A stretch of DNA of 64,000 nt from Shimia ponticola. GTDB taxonomy: Bacteria; Pseudomonadota; Alphaproteobacteria; Rhodobacterales; Rhodobacteraceae. The first letter of the stretch is position 1; each line of letters starts with the position of its first letter. The stretch spans positions 186,001 to 250,000 of the forward strand of contig NZ_VCDK01000005.1 in assembly GCF_007995215.1 (NCBI RefSeq). The letters are read 5' to 3'. Below are positions 53,603 to 63,900 of this stretch, one piece after another. The notes below the pieces were generated by a model. The model ran no database searches. It was not told where the DNA came from and saw only the letters and a program-made list of their open reading frames with translations. The position numbers and the translations under genes were made by a program.

Positions 53603-53749
53603 TTTCTTCTCCTTCACTGCCCAAATCTTGGGACCTTGTCGCGAAACGTTACCCGCATATGGTGTGACCACACAACAATTTGTGCAAGAAAAGATGGCAT
53701 TTATTGAGGTTTTTGGCCTCAAATCGCCCCGATTGGTCGTGAATTCCGA

Positions 53750-55234
53750 TCAGAGGAACGCGGTTTCCTCAAAGGAACGCAATTTCCGGCTGTGAATCCG
53801 CTCCAGTGGCATTTCCCTCAGGATCTCCATCGCGCGAATGCCGATCTGCAGGTGACGCGCAACTTGCGTCTTGTAGAAATCGGTCGCCATGCCCGGCAGT
53901 TTCAGCTCACCATGGAGCGGTTTGTCAGACACACAGAGCAGCGTTCCATATGGGACGCGGAACCGGAACCCATTGGCGGCGATGGTCGCGCTTTCCATAT
54001 CGAGGCCGATGGCCCGGGACTGAGACAGACGCTGCACGGGACCGGATTGGTCGCGCAATTCCCAATTACGGTTGTCGATAGTGGCAACAGTCCCGGTGCG
54101 CATCAGACGTTTGAGCTCGTAGCCCTCTAGCCCGCTGACCTGCGCGACGGCCTGTTCCAGCGAGGTCTGGATTTCAGCCAGCGCCGGGATCGGAGTCCAG
54201 ACAGGCAGGTCATCATCCAATACGTGATCTTCTCGCAGGTAGGCATGGGCCAGAACGAAGTCACCCAAGGACTGCGAGTTCCGCAGCCCGGCGCAGTGGC
54301 CCACCATCAACCACGCATGCGGGCGCAGGACTGCGATGTGATCGGTGGCGGTCTTTGCGTTCGAAGGACCCACGCCGATATTGACCAGAGTGATCCCTGC
54401 GCCGTTCTCCCGCTTGAGGTGGTATGTCGGCATTTGCGGCATCTTGGCGGGCATCACGATCTCACCGTCATGGGCGGTGATTTCCTGATTTCCCGTCGCG
54501 ACAAAGCTGGTGTAGCCGCTGTTCGGGTCGGCCAGTTGAGCGCGGGCATAGGTCTCGAACTCTTCGACGTAGAACTGATAGTTCGTGAACAGGACGTGGT
54601 TCTGGAAATGCTCTGCATTCGTCGCGGTGTAATGCGCAAGACGCGCAAGCGAATAGTCGACGCGTTGCGCCGTGAATGGAGCCAGCGGCCCGGCCCCGTC
54701 GGGGTACTGAAACCCGTAACCATTCACGATCTCATCGTTCGTCGTGCTCAGATCGGGGACGTCGAACACATCCCGCAGGGTAAAGGGCGCGGCTCCCTCT
54801 TGTGGCACAACGACGTTATCATCCGTTGCGACGGCAAAGTGGACGGGCATTGGTGTCGTGGACGGGCCGATCTGAACGTCGACACCGTGGTTCTCGATCA
54901 AGAGACCGATTTGCTGTTCCAGATAGCTGTGAAACAAATCAGGGCGCGTCACCGTCGTGGCATAGGTGCCCGGCTCGGAAACGTGGCCGAATGACAGGCG
55001 TGAGTCGATGGATGCAAAGCTGGTCGTCGTGATGCGGATCTCTGGGTAAAACGCCCGGTAACGCACCTCTGGCCCATCTTGGGCAAAAGCCTCGGTAAAG
55101 GCTTTGCACAGGAACTGGGTGGCCTGATGGTATAGCTCTTCCAGACGCGCGACCGCCGCCTTGGGGTCACTGAAACGTTCTGCCGGGATCGCATCAGGCG
55201 TGACAATCGGCAGGTTCGGGTCCGAGAAGTTCAT
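53750..55234 (-). CDS. amn: AMP nucleosidase
   Basis: 494 residues. The N-terminal regulatory domain and C-terminal nucleoside-phosphorylase-like domain are both present (NIGVGPSNAKTATDHIAVLRPHAWLMVGHCAGLR, then RAIGLDMESATIAANGFRFRVPYG, where the DMES region binds ribose). It cleaves AMP to adenine and ribose 5-phosphate. Only six bases after the adenine deaminase gene, which acts on its product, so the pair forms an AMP-to-hypoxanthine route. Confidence 0.94.
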   Translation of the reverse strand: MNFSDPNLPIVTPDAIPAERFSDPKAAVARLEELYHQATQFLCKAFTEAFAQDGPEVRYRAFYPEIRITTTSFASIDSRLSFGHVSEPGTYATTVTRPDLFHSYLEQQIGLLIENHGVDVQIGPSTTPMPVHFAVATDDNVVVPQEGAAPFTLRDVFDVPDLSTTNDEIVNGYGFQYPDGAGPLAPFTAQRVDYSLARLAHYTATNAEHFQNHVLFTNYQFYVEEFETYARAQLADPNSGYTSFVATGNQEITAHDGEIVMPAKMPQMPTYHLKRENGAGITLVNIGVGPSNAKTATDHIAVLRPHAWLMVGHCAGLRNSQSLGDFVLAHAYLREDHVLDDDLPVWTPIPALAEIQTSLEQAVAQVSGLEGYELKRLMRTGTVATIDNRNWELRDQSGPVQRLSQSRAIGLDMESATIAANGFRFRVPYGTLLCVSDKPLHGELKLPGMATDFYKTQVARHLQIGIRAMEILREMPLERIHSRKLRSFEETAFL

Positions 55235-55240
55235 TGGCAG

Positions 55241-57049
55241 TTATCTCACATCTTCAAAGAGCGGCACGGTGTCGAACGTGCGCACGTCAACCAGCCCAAG
55301 GTCGCTGATCCGCAGTTCGGGGATCACGACAAGTGCCAGCAGGGAGTGTTGCATGTAGGCGTTGTTGAGCGTGCAGCCACAAGCCACCATCGCTTCGACA
55401 ATGCCTTGCGCCTTGGCGGCGACTTCTGCGGCGGGGCTGTCTGACATCAGGCCCGCGATGGGTAGCTCGACCAGGCCGATCTCTTTCCCGTCTTTCCAGA
55501 CCGTCACGCCCCCGCCGACGTCGGCCAGACGGTTGGCGGCTTTTGCCATATGCGCGCGGTCGGTGCCGACGACAATCATGTGATGGCTGTCATGGGCCAC
55601 CGTCGATGCAATGGCCATGTCGCCGCTATAGCCAAAGCCCGACACAAAGGCATTTGTCACGCCGCCTGTCGCCTTGTGCCGTTCAACCAACGCGATCTGG
55701 CAGACCTCGCCCTGCGCTTCCACAAGACCATCCTGAACCGGAAGGTCGGCTGACAATGCCTGTGTTGGTGCCTGATTTTCGACAACCCCAATCACACGAG
55801 CGGTGACATGGTTGGCCCCATCAGGCGCGGCAATCTCAAAATCCTGTGCCGTTTTATCTGGACCCATATTCACGGTTTGGCGGGCATGGCCCGGCCAGTC
55901 CAGATGTGGGCAATCCACGGTGATCTTGCCATCCTTTGCCACGTCCACGCCGCGCGCAATCACATGGTCAATCGGCAAGGTCGTCAGATCAGAGGTCAGG
56001 ATCACATCGGCCCGCCGCCCTGGCGCGATTGAGCCTAGCTCTCGCTCCAGTCCGAAATGCGTCGCCGTATTGATCGTTGCCATTTGCAGAGCGATCAGCG
56101 GGTCGCATCCACAGTCGATGGCATGGCGGACGACACGGTTCATATGACCGTCATTCACCAGCGTCCCGGAATGACAGTCGTCCGTACACAGGATGAAGTT
56201 GCGCGGGTCCATGCCCTTTTCGGTAATCGCTGTGATCTGGCTTTCGACGTCGTACCAAGCCGACCCGAGCCGCATCATGGCGCGCATGCCCTGACGCGTG
56301 CGCGCGATCGCGTCAGCTTCGCCTGTCCCTTCATGATCATCCGCTGGACCACCAGCAGCGTAGGCATGAAATGCCGGGCCAAGATCAGGACTGGCGTAGT
56401 GGCCGCCCACTGTCTTGCCCGCATTCTGGGTCGCAGCAATCTCGGCCAGCATCTGAGCGTCACCCGCAACGACACCGGGGAAATTCATCATCTCGCCCAA
56501 CCCGATGATACCGGGCCACGCCATCGCCTCTTCCACGTCTTCAGCGCTGATAGCATATCCGGTCGTCTCAAGCCCCGGGGCGGACGGCGCGCAGGACGGC
56601 ATTTGGGTAAAGATATTCACCGGCTGCATCAGCGCTTCGTCATGCATCAGGCGCACACCCTCAAGCCCCATGACATTGGCAATCTCATGCGGGTCCGTGA
56701 ACATCGTCGTCGTGCCATGCGGGATCACGGCGGCGGCAAACTCGGCAGGGGTCAGCATCCCGCTTTCGATATGCATGTGACCATCGCAAAGGCCGGGAAT
56801 GACATAAGAGCCGTTGGCGTTGATCACCTCGGTGTCAGCACCAATGCAGTGGGTGGCATCCGGCCCGACATAGGCAAAGCGGCCGGCAGCTATCGCCACC
56901 TCCCAATCAAGCACTTCGCGGGTGTGGACGTTCACGACCTTGCCGCCACGGATCACGCGATCCGCTGCAGCGCGCCCTGCGGCAATCGCCACCAAAGTGG
57001 GCGCGACCTGTGCCCATGTCTGAAGTGATGCTGTTGAGTTCTGTCCCAT
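55241..57049 (-). CDS. ade: Adenine deaminase
   Basis: 602 residues of the amidohydrolase superfamily. Metal motif GLCDGHMHIESGM (HxH), then CTDDCHSGTLVNDGHMNRVVRHAI and HGTTTMFTDPHEIANV, all characteristic of adenine deaminases (Ade), which need Mn or Fe. Converts adenine to hypoxanthine and ammonia. First gene of ade-amn. Divergent from topoisomerase IB. Confidence 0.93.
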   Translation of the reverse strand: MGQNSTASLQTWAQVAPTLVAIAAGRAAADRVIRGGKVVNVHTREVLDWEVAIAAGRFAYVGPDATHCIGADTEVINANGSYVIPGLCDGHMHIESGMLTPAEFAAAVIPHGTTTMFTDPHEIANVMGLEGVRLMHDEALMQPVNIFTQMPSCAPSAPGLETTGYAISAEDVEEAMAWPGIIGLGEMMNFPGVVAGDAQMLAEIAATQNAGKTVGGHYASPDLGPAFHAYAAGGPADDHEGTGEADAIARTRQGMRAMMRLGSAWYDVESQITAITEKGMDPRNFILCTDDCHSGTLVNDGHMNRVVRHAIDCGCDPLIALQMATINTATHFGLERELGSIAPGRRADVILTSDLTTLPIDHVIARGVDVAKDGKITVDCPHLDWPGHARQTVNMGPDKTAQDFEIAAPDGANHVTARVIGVVENQAPTQALSADLPVQDGLVEAQGEVCQIALVERHKATGGVTNAFVSGFGYSGDMAIASTVAHDSHHMIVVGTDRAHMAKAANRLADVGGGVTVWKDGKEIGLVELPIAGLMSDSPAAEVAAKAQGIVEAMVACGCTLNNAYMQHSLLALVVIPELRISDLGLVDVRTFDTVPLFEDVR

Positions 57050-57133
57050 GGCTCAGCATTTCACCGGGGTGCCGCGTCCGCAAGTGACATTCACATGAAA
57101 CCCGAGTGCAAGTTGGGGCGTTGCCTAGGCACA

Positions 57134-58102
57134 ATGCAGATCTCCGACCTCCCCCCTTCGCTGACCTATTACCCCGATGATCGCCCGGGGATCACACGCC
57201 GCCGCGCTGGACGCGGCTGGAGCTACCGTGCGCCAGACGGCACCCGCATCGATGATACGAAAGAGCGCGAGCGCCTGAATGCACTGGCCGTGCCACCCGC
57301 CTATTCAGACGTCTGGATCAGCCCAAAGACCAACGGACATTTGCAGGCCACCGGGCTGGATGCACGCACCCGCAAGCAATACCGCTATCACCCCGATTGG
57401 ACCGCACATCGCGCTGCGGCCAAGTTCGACAACCTTGCCGATTTCGGTGCAGCGCTTCCGGCATTGCGCCGCCGCATCCACAAGGTCCTGACTGACGGAC
57501 ACACCGACACTCCTGATTTTGCCATCGCCGCCTGCCTGCGCCTGATTGACGGAGCCGCATTGCGCGTCGGCACACCGGATTACGCCGAGGAAAACGAAAC
57601 CTACGGCGCAACCACGCTGCGGACCGAGCATGTCACTCTTGGCCGCGACGGGATTGCCGTCAGCTATACCGGAAAAGGCGGTCAATCCGTCGACAAGACA
57701 CTGAAAGACGCAACGCTTCAAAAGGCGCTTGAAGAGCTTGAAAGCCTCTCCGGTGCCGAATTGATGGCCTATGAGACGCCGGAAGGCACGCGCAGCATCG
57801 GGCCGGATCAGGTCAACGACTGGCTGCGCGACGCGACAGGAGCGAGTAATTTGACGGCCAAAACGTTCCGCACATGGGCGGGATCGGTGGCTGCCATGGA
57901 TGTTGCGCTTCGGGAACCAAGTCCGACGATCACAGCCATGGCCGAGGCCGCCGCAACGCGGCTGCACAACACCCCCACGATTGCACGCAATTCCTACATT
58001 CACCCGTCGGTGATCGCGCTTTGCGATGCGGACGTGCCAGAAGTGCCCTCAACCCCCTCTGGCCTGCGCCGCGCCGAGCGAGCGCTCATGATGCTTTTGT
58101 GA
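57134..58102 (+). CDS. DNA topoisomerase IB (poxvirus type)
   Basis: 322 residues from the ATG at 57134; an ATG at 57095 is possible. SLTYYPDDRPGITRRRAGRGWSY and YSDVWISPKTNGHLQATG open the protein. The catalytic core includes YTGKGGQSVDKTL and the nucleophile Y288 in IARNSYIHPSVI. It relaxes supercoils by 3-prime phosphotyrosyl nicking. A bacterial topoisomerase IB of typical size. Confidence 0.92.
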   Translation: MQISDLPPSLTYYPDDRPGITRRRAGRGWSYRAPDGTRIDDTKERERLNALAVPPAYSDVWISPKTNGHLQATGLDARTRKQYRYHPDWTAHRAAAKFDNLADFGAALPALRRRIHKVLTDGHTDTPDFAIAACLRLIDGAALRVGTPDYAEENETYGATTLRTEHVTLGRDGIAVSYTGKGGQSVDKTLKDATLQKALEELESLSGAELMAYETPEGTRSIGPDQVNDWLRDATGASNLTAKTFRTWAGSVAAMDVALREPSPTITAMAEAAATRLHNTPTIARNSYIHPSVIALCDADVPEVPSTPSGLRRAERALMMLL

Positions 58103-58153
58103 ACATCCTAGGTTTTTCTTGCGGCCTGCAATCAGATCGCCCATGCCGAACCC

Positions 58154-58579
58154 ATGGATATTGTCATTCATCACAACCCGGCCTGCGGCACGTCGGGAAA
58201 CGTGGTCCGCATTGTTCAGGATGCGGGCTACAGCCCGACAATCATCGAATACCTCGACACCGGTTGGACGCGACCTCAGTTGCTTGCCTTGTTCGCAGCG
58301 GCTGGCCTGTCACCGCGTGACGCATTGCGCACGACAAAAAGCCCGGCTGAAGAGCTGGGTCTTCTGGACCCCAGCGTGCCCAACGACGTGCTTTTGGACT
58401 ATATGCTTGACCACCCTGTCCTCGTGAACCGGCCCATCGTGGCGACCCGCAAGGGCGTGCGCCTGTGTCGTCCCTCTGGCGTCGTTCTGGACCTGCTGGA
58501 TCGGTGGCCGACAGGCCCCTATGAGAAAGAAGACGGGAGCCTCTTGATCGACGCAGACGGCAACAAGGTCGCCGACTGA
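58154..58579 (+). CDS. arsC: Arsenate reductase (ArsC, glutaredoxin-coupled) family
   Basis: 141 residues. C11 in HHNPACGTSGN is the ArsC nucleophile, and the family block LLDYMLDHPVLVNRPIVATRKGVRLCRP supplies the basic residues that bind arsenate. Uses glutathione and glutaredoxin to reduce arsenate to arsenite. No arsB, arsR or acr3 lies nearby, so it may be an orphan or an unassigned ArsC/Spx-like protein. Confidence 0.88.
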   Translation: MDIVIHHNPACGTSGNVVRIVQDAGYSPTIIEYLDTGWTRPQLLALFAAAGLSPRDALRTTKSPAEELGLLDPSVPNDVLLDYMLDHPVLVNRPIVATRKGVRLCRPSGVVLDLLDRWPTGPYEKEDGSLLIDADGNKVAD

Positions 58580-58583
58580 TCCC

Positions 58584-59393
58584 GTGCAGGACACGCTGTT
58601 CTTTTATCTCTCGAAGATTGGTTGGACACTAATCAAGCCAGATAGCTGGATCGTTCTGGGACTGATCGTCGGTATATGGGCGCTGGCAAAATCCCGGACG
58701 CGGCTTTTGCGGCGGATAATTCTGTTTACGGCGACGTTTTCTGTGGTTCTGACCATTCTACCAATCGGGGCATGGCTGCTTGCACCCGTGGAAGACGCCT
58801 TTCCACCGCGACCCGCACCTGACCGCGTGGATGGCATTATCATTCTCGGCGGGTTTGAGGATCACCAAGCCCAGGCACTATTCGGTCAACCCGCCACCAA
58901 TGCAGGTGCTGAGCGGTTGCTGGCAGGGCTTGCTCTGGCGCGTGCACATCCTGACGCGCCTGTTGTCCTGAGCGGCGGCAAGGGCGACGCAAGGCTGCGA
59001 TCCGGTGATCGGCCCAATATCGGGTTGACCCATGCCCTCGCCCTTGGCTTTGACGCGGACCGGTTCGTGATCGAAGGCGCGTCGCGCAACACCTATGAAA
59101 ACGCGCAAAACATCCTGGCGATATTGGACATCCCTGAGGAGCAGAACTGGGTTTTGGTGACAAGCGCGCATCACATGCCCCGCAGCGTCGGGATTTTCTG
59201 CGCCTTGGGGGTGTCGGTTGTCCCGTACCCCGTCGACTATCGCAGCGGGGCAAGGGGGCGGTGGCCCACTTGGAACTTTGCAGGCAACCTAGCCGCGCTG
59301 ACGTTGGCCGCGCGAACATGGACAGGGCTGGTCATCTATCGAGTGACAGGGCGGTCCTCCGAGCTTGTTCCAAAATTGTGCCAACCGGCTTGA
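58584..59393 (+). CDS. YdcF/ElyC family protein (DUF218)
   Basis: 269 residues, GTG start four bases after the arsC stop. Two N-terminal helices, then the DUF218 domain: RVDGIIILGGFEDHQAQALFG, VVLSGGKGDARL and SAHHMPRSVGIFCALG. In E. coli ElyC is needed for peptidoglycan and undecaprenyl-phosphate homeostasis; YdcF binds SAM. The exact function here is not determined. Confidence 0.88.
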   Translation: MQDTLFFYLSKIGWTLIKPDSWIVLGLIVGIWALAKSRTRLLRRIILFTATFSVVLTILPIGAWLLAPVEDAFPPRPAPDRVDGIIILGGFEDHQAQALFGQPATNAGAERLLAGLALARAHPDAPVVLSGGKGDARLRSGDRPNIGLTHALALGFDADRFVIEGASRNTYENAQNILAILDIPEEQNWVLVTSAHHMPRSVGIFCALGVSVVPYPVDYRSGARGRWPTWNFAGNLAALTLAARTWTGLVIYRVTGRSSELVPKLCQPA

Positions 59394-59447
59394 TCCGAAT
59401 CGGGCGCCTCAACAAGGTCAGACTTGCTGACATTTTGGAGGTTCATC

Positions 59448-59873
59448 ATGGATTATGAAACAACCGACGCTGATGCCTTTGGCCGGAGCCTGCGCGGAAT
59501 CGGACTGAACCTCTTGGTCACGGACGTGAAAAAGAGCGCCGTATTCCTGTCAGACGTGTTTGGCATGCGCGCGTTTCAGGTCACCGAGGACTTTGCCATC
59601 GTGACCTTGGGCCAAGCGGTCCTGCAGCTGCATTCAGATGCAACCTATGCCAAACACCCTTTGCTGAGCGTATTGCCTGAGTCCCCACCACGCGGGGCAG
59701 GCGCGGAATTTCGGCTCTATGGCAATGACCCTGATGCAGCCTGCGCCCGGGCCGAAGCGGCCGGTGGGACGATCCTTGAACCTGCAACTGACAAACCTCA
59801 TGGCCTGCGCGAAGCCTTCATTCTGGATCGCGACGGCTATTGCTGGTGCCCGTCGCAAGAACTGAAAGGCTGA
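59448..59873 (+). CDS. VOC family protein (glyoxalase-like)
   Basis: 141 residues from the ATG at 59448 with TTGGAGG upstream; the ORF from 59424 is rejected. GLNLLVTDVKKSAVFLSDVFGM opens the VOC fold and FILDRDGYCWCPSQ ends it. No enzymatic assignment possible. Stands between YdcF and the aldolase gene, 58 bp before the latter. Confidence 0.8.
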   Translation: MDYETTDADAFGRSLRGIGLNLLVTDVKKSAVFLSDVFGMRAFQVTEDFAIVTLGQAVLQLHSDATYAKHPLLSVLPESPPRGAGAEFRLYGNDPDAACARAEAAGGTILEPATDKPHGLREAFILDRDGYCWCPSQELKG

Positions 59874-59931
59874 GTTTTGTCTTGCAGACCCGGCGCAGGG
59901 CCGACACGGTCTGAAAAAACCGGAGGATGCG

Positions 59932-60687
59932 ATGACCGTCACAAACCTGCGCCCCAACATGGATCACTGGGCTGAACGCGTCGATATGGCGGCGGCGTTT
60001 CGCTGGACCGCGCGGCTGAATATGCACGAGGCCGTCGCGAACCATTTTTCACTTTCGATCAACGAAGATGGCACCCGGTTCCTGATGAACCCGAACCAGG
60101 TACATTTCAGCCGGATCAAAGCCTCTGATCTGATTGTAGTGGATGCCAACGATCCAAAGACGCTGGAGGGACCAGACGCCCCGGACATCACTGCTTGGGG
60201 CCTGCATGGCGGGCTGCATCGCCATTGCGCGCACGCCCGCTGCGCGATGCATGTCCATTCGCCCTATGCCACGGCGCTGGCGATCCTTGCGGATAGCACA
60301 TTGCCACCCGTCGATCAGAACGCGGCCACGTTTTACAACCGTATCGTAGTCGACAGTGACTATGGCGGTTTGGCACTAGAGGACGAAGGCGCGCGCTGCG
60401 CACAACTGTTCGACGACCCGCGCAAGAAAGTCATGGTGATGGGCAACCACGGCATCATGGTCATCGGCGATACCGTGGCCGAAACCTTCAACCGGCTCTA
60501 CTACTTCGAGCGCGCTTGCATGACCTATATCCTCGCCCTGCAGACTGGAAAGCCTCTGCGCGTGCTGTCTGACGATATTGCGGAAAAAACCGCGCGCGAA
60601 TTGGAGGAATACCCAGATCAGGATACACGCCACCTCACAGAATTGAAGGCGATCCTGGACGAGGAAGGCTCAAACTACGCCAGTTGA
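59932..60687 (+). CDS. Class II aldolase/adducin family protein
   Basis: 251 residues. Zinc histidines in MHVHSPYATALA and the NHG motif in MGNHGIMVIGDT, plus NHFSLSINEDG at the N-terminus, are typical of class II aldolase/adducin proteins such as fuculose-phosphate aldolase. Substrate unknown. Followed by the composite repeat and dnaE2. Confidence 0.87.
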   Translation: MTVTNLRPNMDHWAERVDMAAAFRWTARLNMHEAVANHFSLSINEDGTRFLMNPNQVHFSRIKASDLIVVDANDPKTLEGPDAPDITAWGLHGGLHRHCAHARCAMHVHSPYATALAILADSTLPPVDQNAATFYNRIVVDSDYGGLALEDEGARCAQLFDDPRKKVMVMGNHGIMVIGDTVAETFNRLYYFERACMTYILALQTGKPLRVLSDDIAEKTARELEEYPDQDTRHLTELKAILDEEGSNYAS

Positions 60688-60696
60688 CCAAGGCAG

Positions 60697-60892
60697 TCCC
60701 GCCCGCCTCCCTCTTCGCCAGCATGCGCTGGCTGTGACCAAAGGGGGCCGCTTCGCGGCAATTTAGGCCTGCGGCGCGAGTATTTTAAAAACATAGAAGG
60801 GTTTAGGGCCGGCACTCATGACAGATGTCACTCGGTGCAGTGCGAAAACCAGAATGCGCGGCACACCATCCTTCTATGTTTCAAAAATACTC
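60697..60892. repeat. Structured dispersed intergenic repeat, copy C (plus inverted tail)
   Basis: Forward module at 60697-60800: pyrimidine-rich lead, hairpin 1 (GCCAGC, ATGC, GCTGGC at 60717-60732), G-run, GCCGC-TTC-GCGGC hairpin, GCCTGCGGCGC and the GAGTATTTT...AACATAGAAGG tail. An inverted copy of the tail lies at 60869-60892, preceded on its own strand by GCCTCCGGCGG exactly as in copy A. Together they bracket 68 bp of unassigned sequence. Confidence 0.8.
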
Positions 60893-60939
60893 CCGCCGGA
60901 GGCTCCGACGCTGCCAAATTTGGAGCGGTTGATAAATGA

Positions 60940-60954
60940 GAACAAAATGTGAAC
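60940..60954. promoter_or_regulatory. LexA/SOS box upstream of dnaE2
   Basis: GAAC-AAAATGT-GAAC, the reverse orientation of the alphaproteobacterial LexA consensus GTTC-N7-GTTC, with exact half-sites and exact spacing, 36 bases before the dnaE2 ATG. Confidence 0.85.
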
Positions 60955-60989
60955 AATGTCGGTCCGAGAGGTGATTCCCAAGGGCGGCC

Positions 60990-63900
60990 ATGGACACGAT
61001 CTCCCCATTCACGGAACTATCTGCCACGTCGAATTTCACATTCCTAACCGGGGGATCGCACCCGGAGGAATACATGCGGCGGGCGGCCATTCTGGGCATG
61101 TCTGCCTTAGCGATCGCCGATGAAAATTCGGTCGCCGGGATCGTGCGCGCGCATACAGAGGCGCGAGAGATTGCGCGCCGCGTCAAAATTCGGCGGGATT
61201 GGGATGCCGAACATGGGTTGATCGGCCCCCCCTGTCCCGACGCTATTCCTGCACCGCCTTCTGCCGATATTTATGCCACCCCCCGCCTGATCCCGGCAGC
61301 GAGGATCGTGTTGAGCTGCGGGTTCACGGTCACGGCCCTGCCACGGCACCGCAAGGGGTGGGGTAACCTGTGCAGGTTGATCTCTGAGGGGCGGTTGGCT
61401 GCGGACAAAGGGACGTGCCATCTGGACCTGAAGGATCTTGAAGAGTTTCGTGGCGGGCTGACGCTTTTGATCCATCCGCCAGAGGCGCTGCGCGATGAAC
61501 GCGGCGCGGGCGGATGGCGACAAACCGTGGAACGGCTGACGCGCCGCTCTGCTGAAGATACCTATCTGATCATGGCTCCGCGCTATGACGGGGTCGATCC
61601 CGCACGCCTGCGACGGCTTTATGAACTGGCGCATGATCTGGGCCTGCCCCCTGTCGCCTCTGGTCTGCCGATGATGCATCACGGCGCCCGGCGCAGGTTG
61701 ACCGATGTCCTGAGCGCTGTCCGGCTGAGCTGCCGCGTTGATGAGTTGGGAGCCGAAGCGCAGGCCAATGGCGAGCAGCGCCTGCGCAGCGCGGTAGAGA
61801 TGGCGCAATTGTTTCACCGCTTTCCAGAGGCCGTCGCAAACACACAAACGGTGGAAGCGGCGCTGCAATTCTCACTCGATGAACTGCGCTATGAATACCC
61901 TTCCGAGGCTGTGGGCTCAGAGACCCCTGGCGAACGTTTGCGCCGTCTGGCCTATGAAGGCATGCATTGGCGCTATCCCAATGGCGCAACGGACAAGGTC
62001 AAGCGGCTCTTGGAGCATGAGCTGACCCTGATCGGAAAGCTGAAATACGAACCCTACTTTCTGACCGTTCGCGATGTCGTGGCCTATGCACGGGCGCAGG
62101 GTATCCTGTGTCAGGGGCGCGGGTCTGCAGCGAATTCGGTCGTCTGCTATTGTCTGGGTGTGACCTCGGTCAGTCCCGAATTGGGCACCATGGTGTTCGA
62201 GCGGTTCGTATCCGAAGCGCGGAATGAACCGCCGGATATCGATGTCGATTTCGAACATGAACGCCGCGAGGAGGTCATTCAGCACATTTACGAACGCTAT
62301 GGTCGCCACCGCGCGGGCCTGTGCGCGACGGTGATCCACTACCGTGGCAAACGCGCTGTGCGCGAGGTCGGCCGCGCCATGGGGCTGAGTGACGACACAA
62401 TCAGCGCGATGTCCTCGCAGCTCTGGGGGTTTTTCTCGGCCAACGGGCTGGAGGATCACCGCATGCGCGAGATTGGACTGGACCCCACCGACCGCCGCCT
62501 CGTGCAGGCACTGGAGTTGATTTACGAGATCATCGGTTTCCCCCGCCACCTATCCCAGCATGTGGGCGGGTTCATCATCACCGAAGGGCGACTGGATGAG
62601 CTGGTCCCGATTGAGAATGCGACGATGGAGGACCGCACCGTCATCTGTTGGGACAAGGATGACATCGACAGTCTGGGGATACTGAAGGTTGATGTTCTGG
62701 CGCTTGGCATGCTGTCCTGCATCCGCAAGGCGTTTAACCTGATCGACGAACATCATGGGGAACGTCTGACACTGGCCACCATCTCCGAAGACGACACTGC
62801 CACCTATGACATGCTCTGCAAGGCCGACAGCCTTGGCGTGTTTCAGGTTGAAAGCCGGGCGCAGATGAACTTCCTGCCGCGCATGAAACCGCGCCAGTTT
62901 TACGATCTGGTCATTCAGGTCGCCATCATCCGTCCCGGGCCCATTCAGGGTGACATGGTGCATCCGTTCATCCGCCGCCGAAACGGAGAGGAAGAGGTCA
63001 GCTTCCCCTCAGACGCTCTTGGCGATGTACTGGGCAAGACGCTGGGTGTGCCGCTGTTTCAGGAACAGGCGATGCAAATAGCCATCGTGGGGGCGGGGTT
63101 CACACCAGATGAATCCGACCGGCTGCGGCGGTCTCTGGCGACATTCAAGAAGCACGGCAATGTCAGCGAATTCCGGGACCGGTTTATGAAGGGCATGGCC
63201 GCCAATGGCTATGATGAAGCCTTCTCGGAGCGGTGCTTTTCCCAGATCGAAGGGTTCGGATCATATGGCTTTCCGGAAAGCCATGCGGCGTCCTTCGCGC
63301 TGTTGGTCTATGTCTCTGCGTGGATGAAGTGCCACCATCCCGGCATCTTTGCCTGCGCGCTGCTCAATGCGCAGCCCATGGGGTTCTACGCGCCCGCCCA
63401 GATCGTGCGCGATGCGCGGGAACACGGGGTCACCGTCCTGCCGATCTGCATCAACAACAGCGCGTGGGACAACCTGATGGAGCGTCAGGCAGATGGAACG
63501 CTGGCGCTGCGGCTTGGCTTCCGGCAACTGAAATCCATGACCGAAAGCGACGCGGACCGGATCGAGCTCTGCCGGGGCAATGGCTATAGCGACATCCATG
63601 ATGTCTGGCGCAAAGCCGCGATCCCTGCGGCGTCGATCCAGCTTTTGGCCGAGGCAGATGCCTTTGCCAGTCTGGGCCTGTCCCGCCGCGCCGCGATCTG
63701 GGAGGCGAAGGCTCTGGTGGGCACGTCGCCCATGCCTCTGTTCTCGGGGGATCTGGAGGATGAGATCGTAGGCGAACCGCAGGTCCATTTGCCGAAGATG
63801 ACCGAAGGCGAAGAGGTCGTGGAGGATTACGTCGCAATGCGCATGACCCTGCGCAAACACCCGGTAGAATTGTTGCGACACCGGTTGACCAAGGGACTGG

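Noticed and set aside
56057-57028. 323-codon ORF on the plus strand
   Set aside because: Antisense to the adenine deaminase gene; no ribosome-binding site and no recognisable domain.
61107-62549. Minus-strand ORFs of 253 and 210 codons and neighbours
   Set aside because: All are shadows of dnaE2 on the plus strand, whose frame stays open from 60990 to the window end with catalytic motifs intact.
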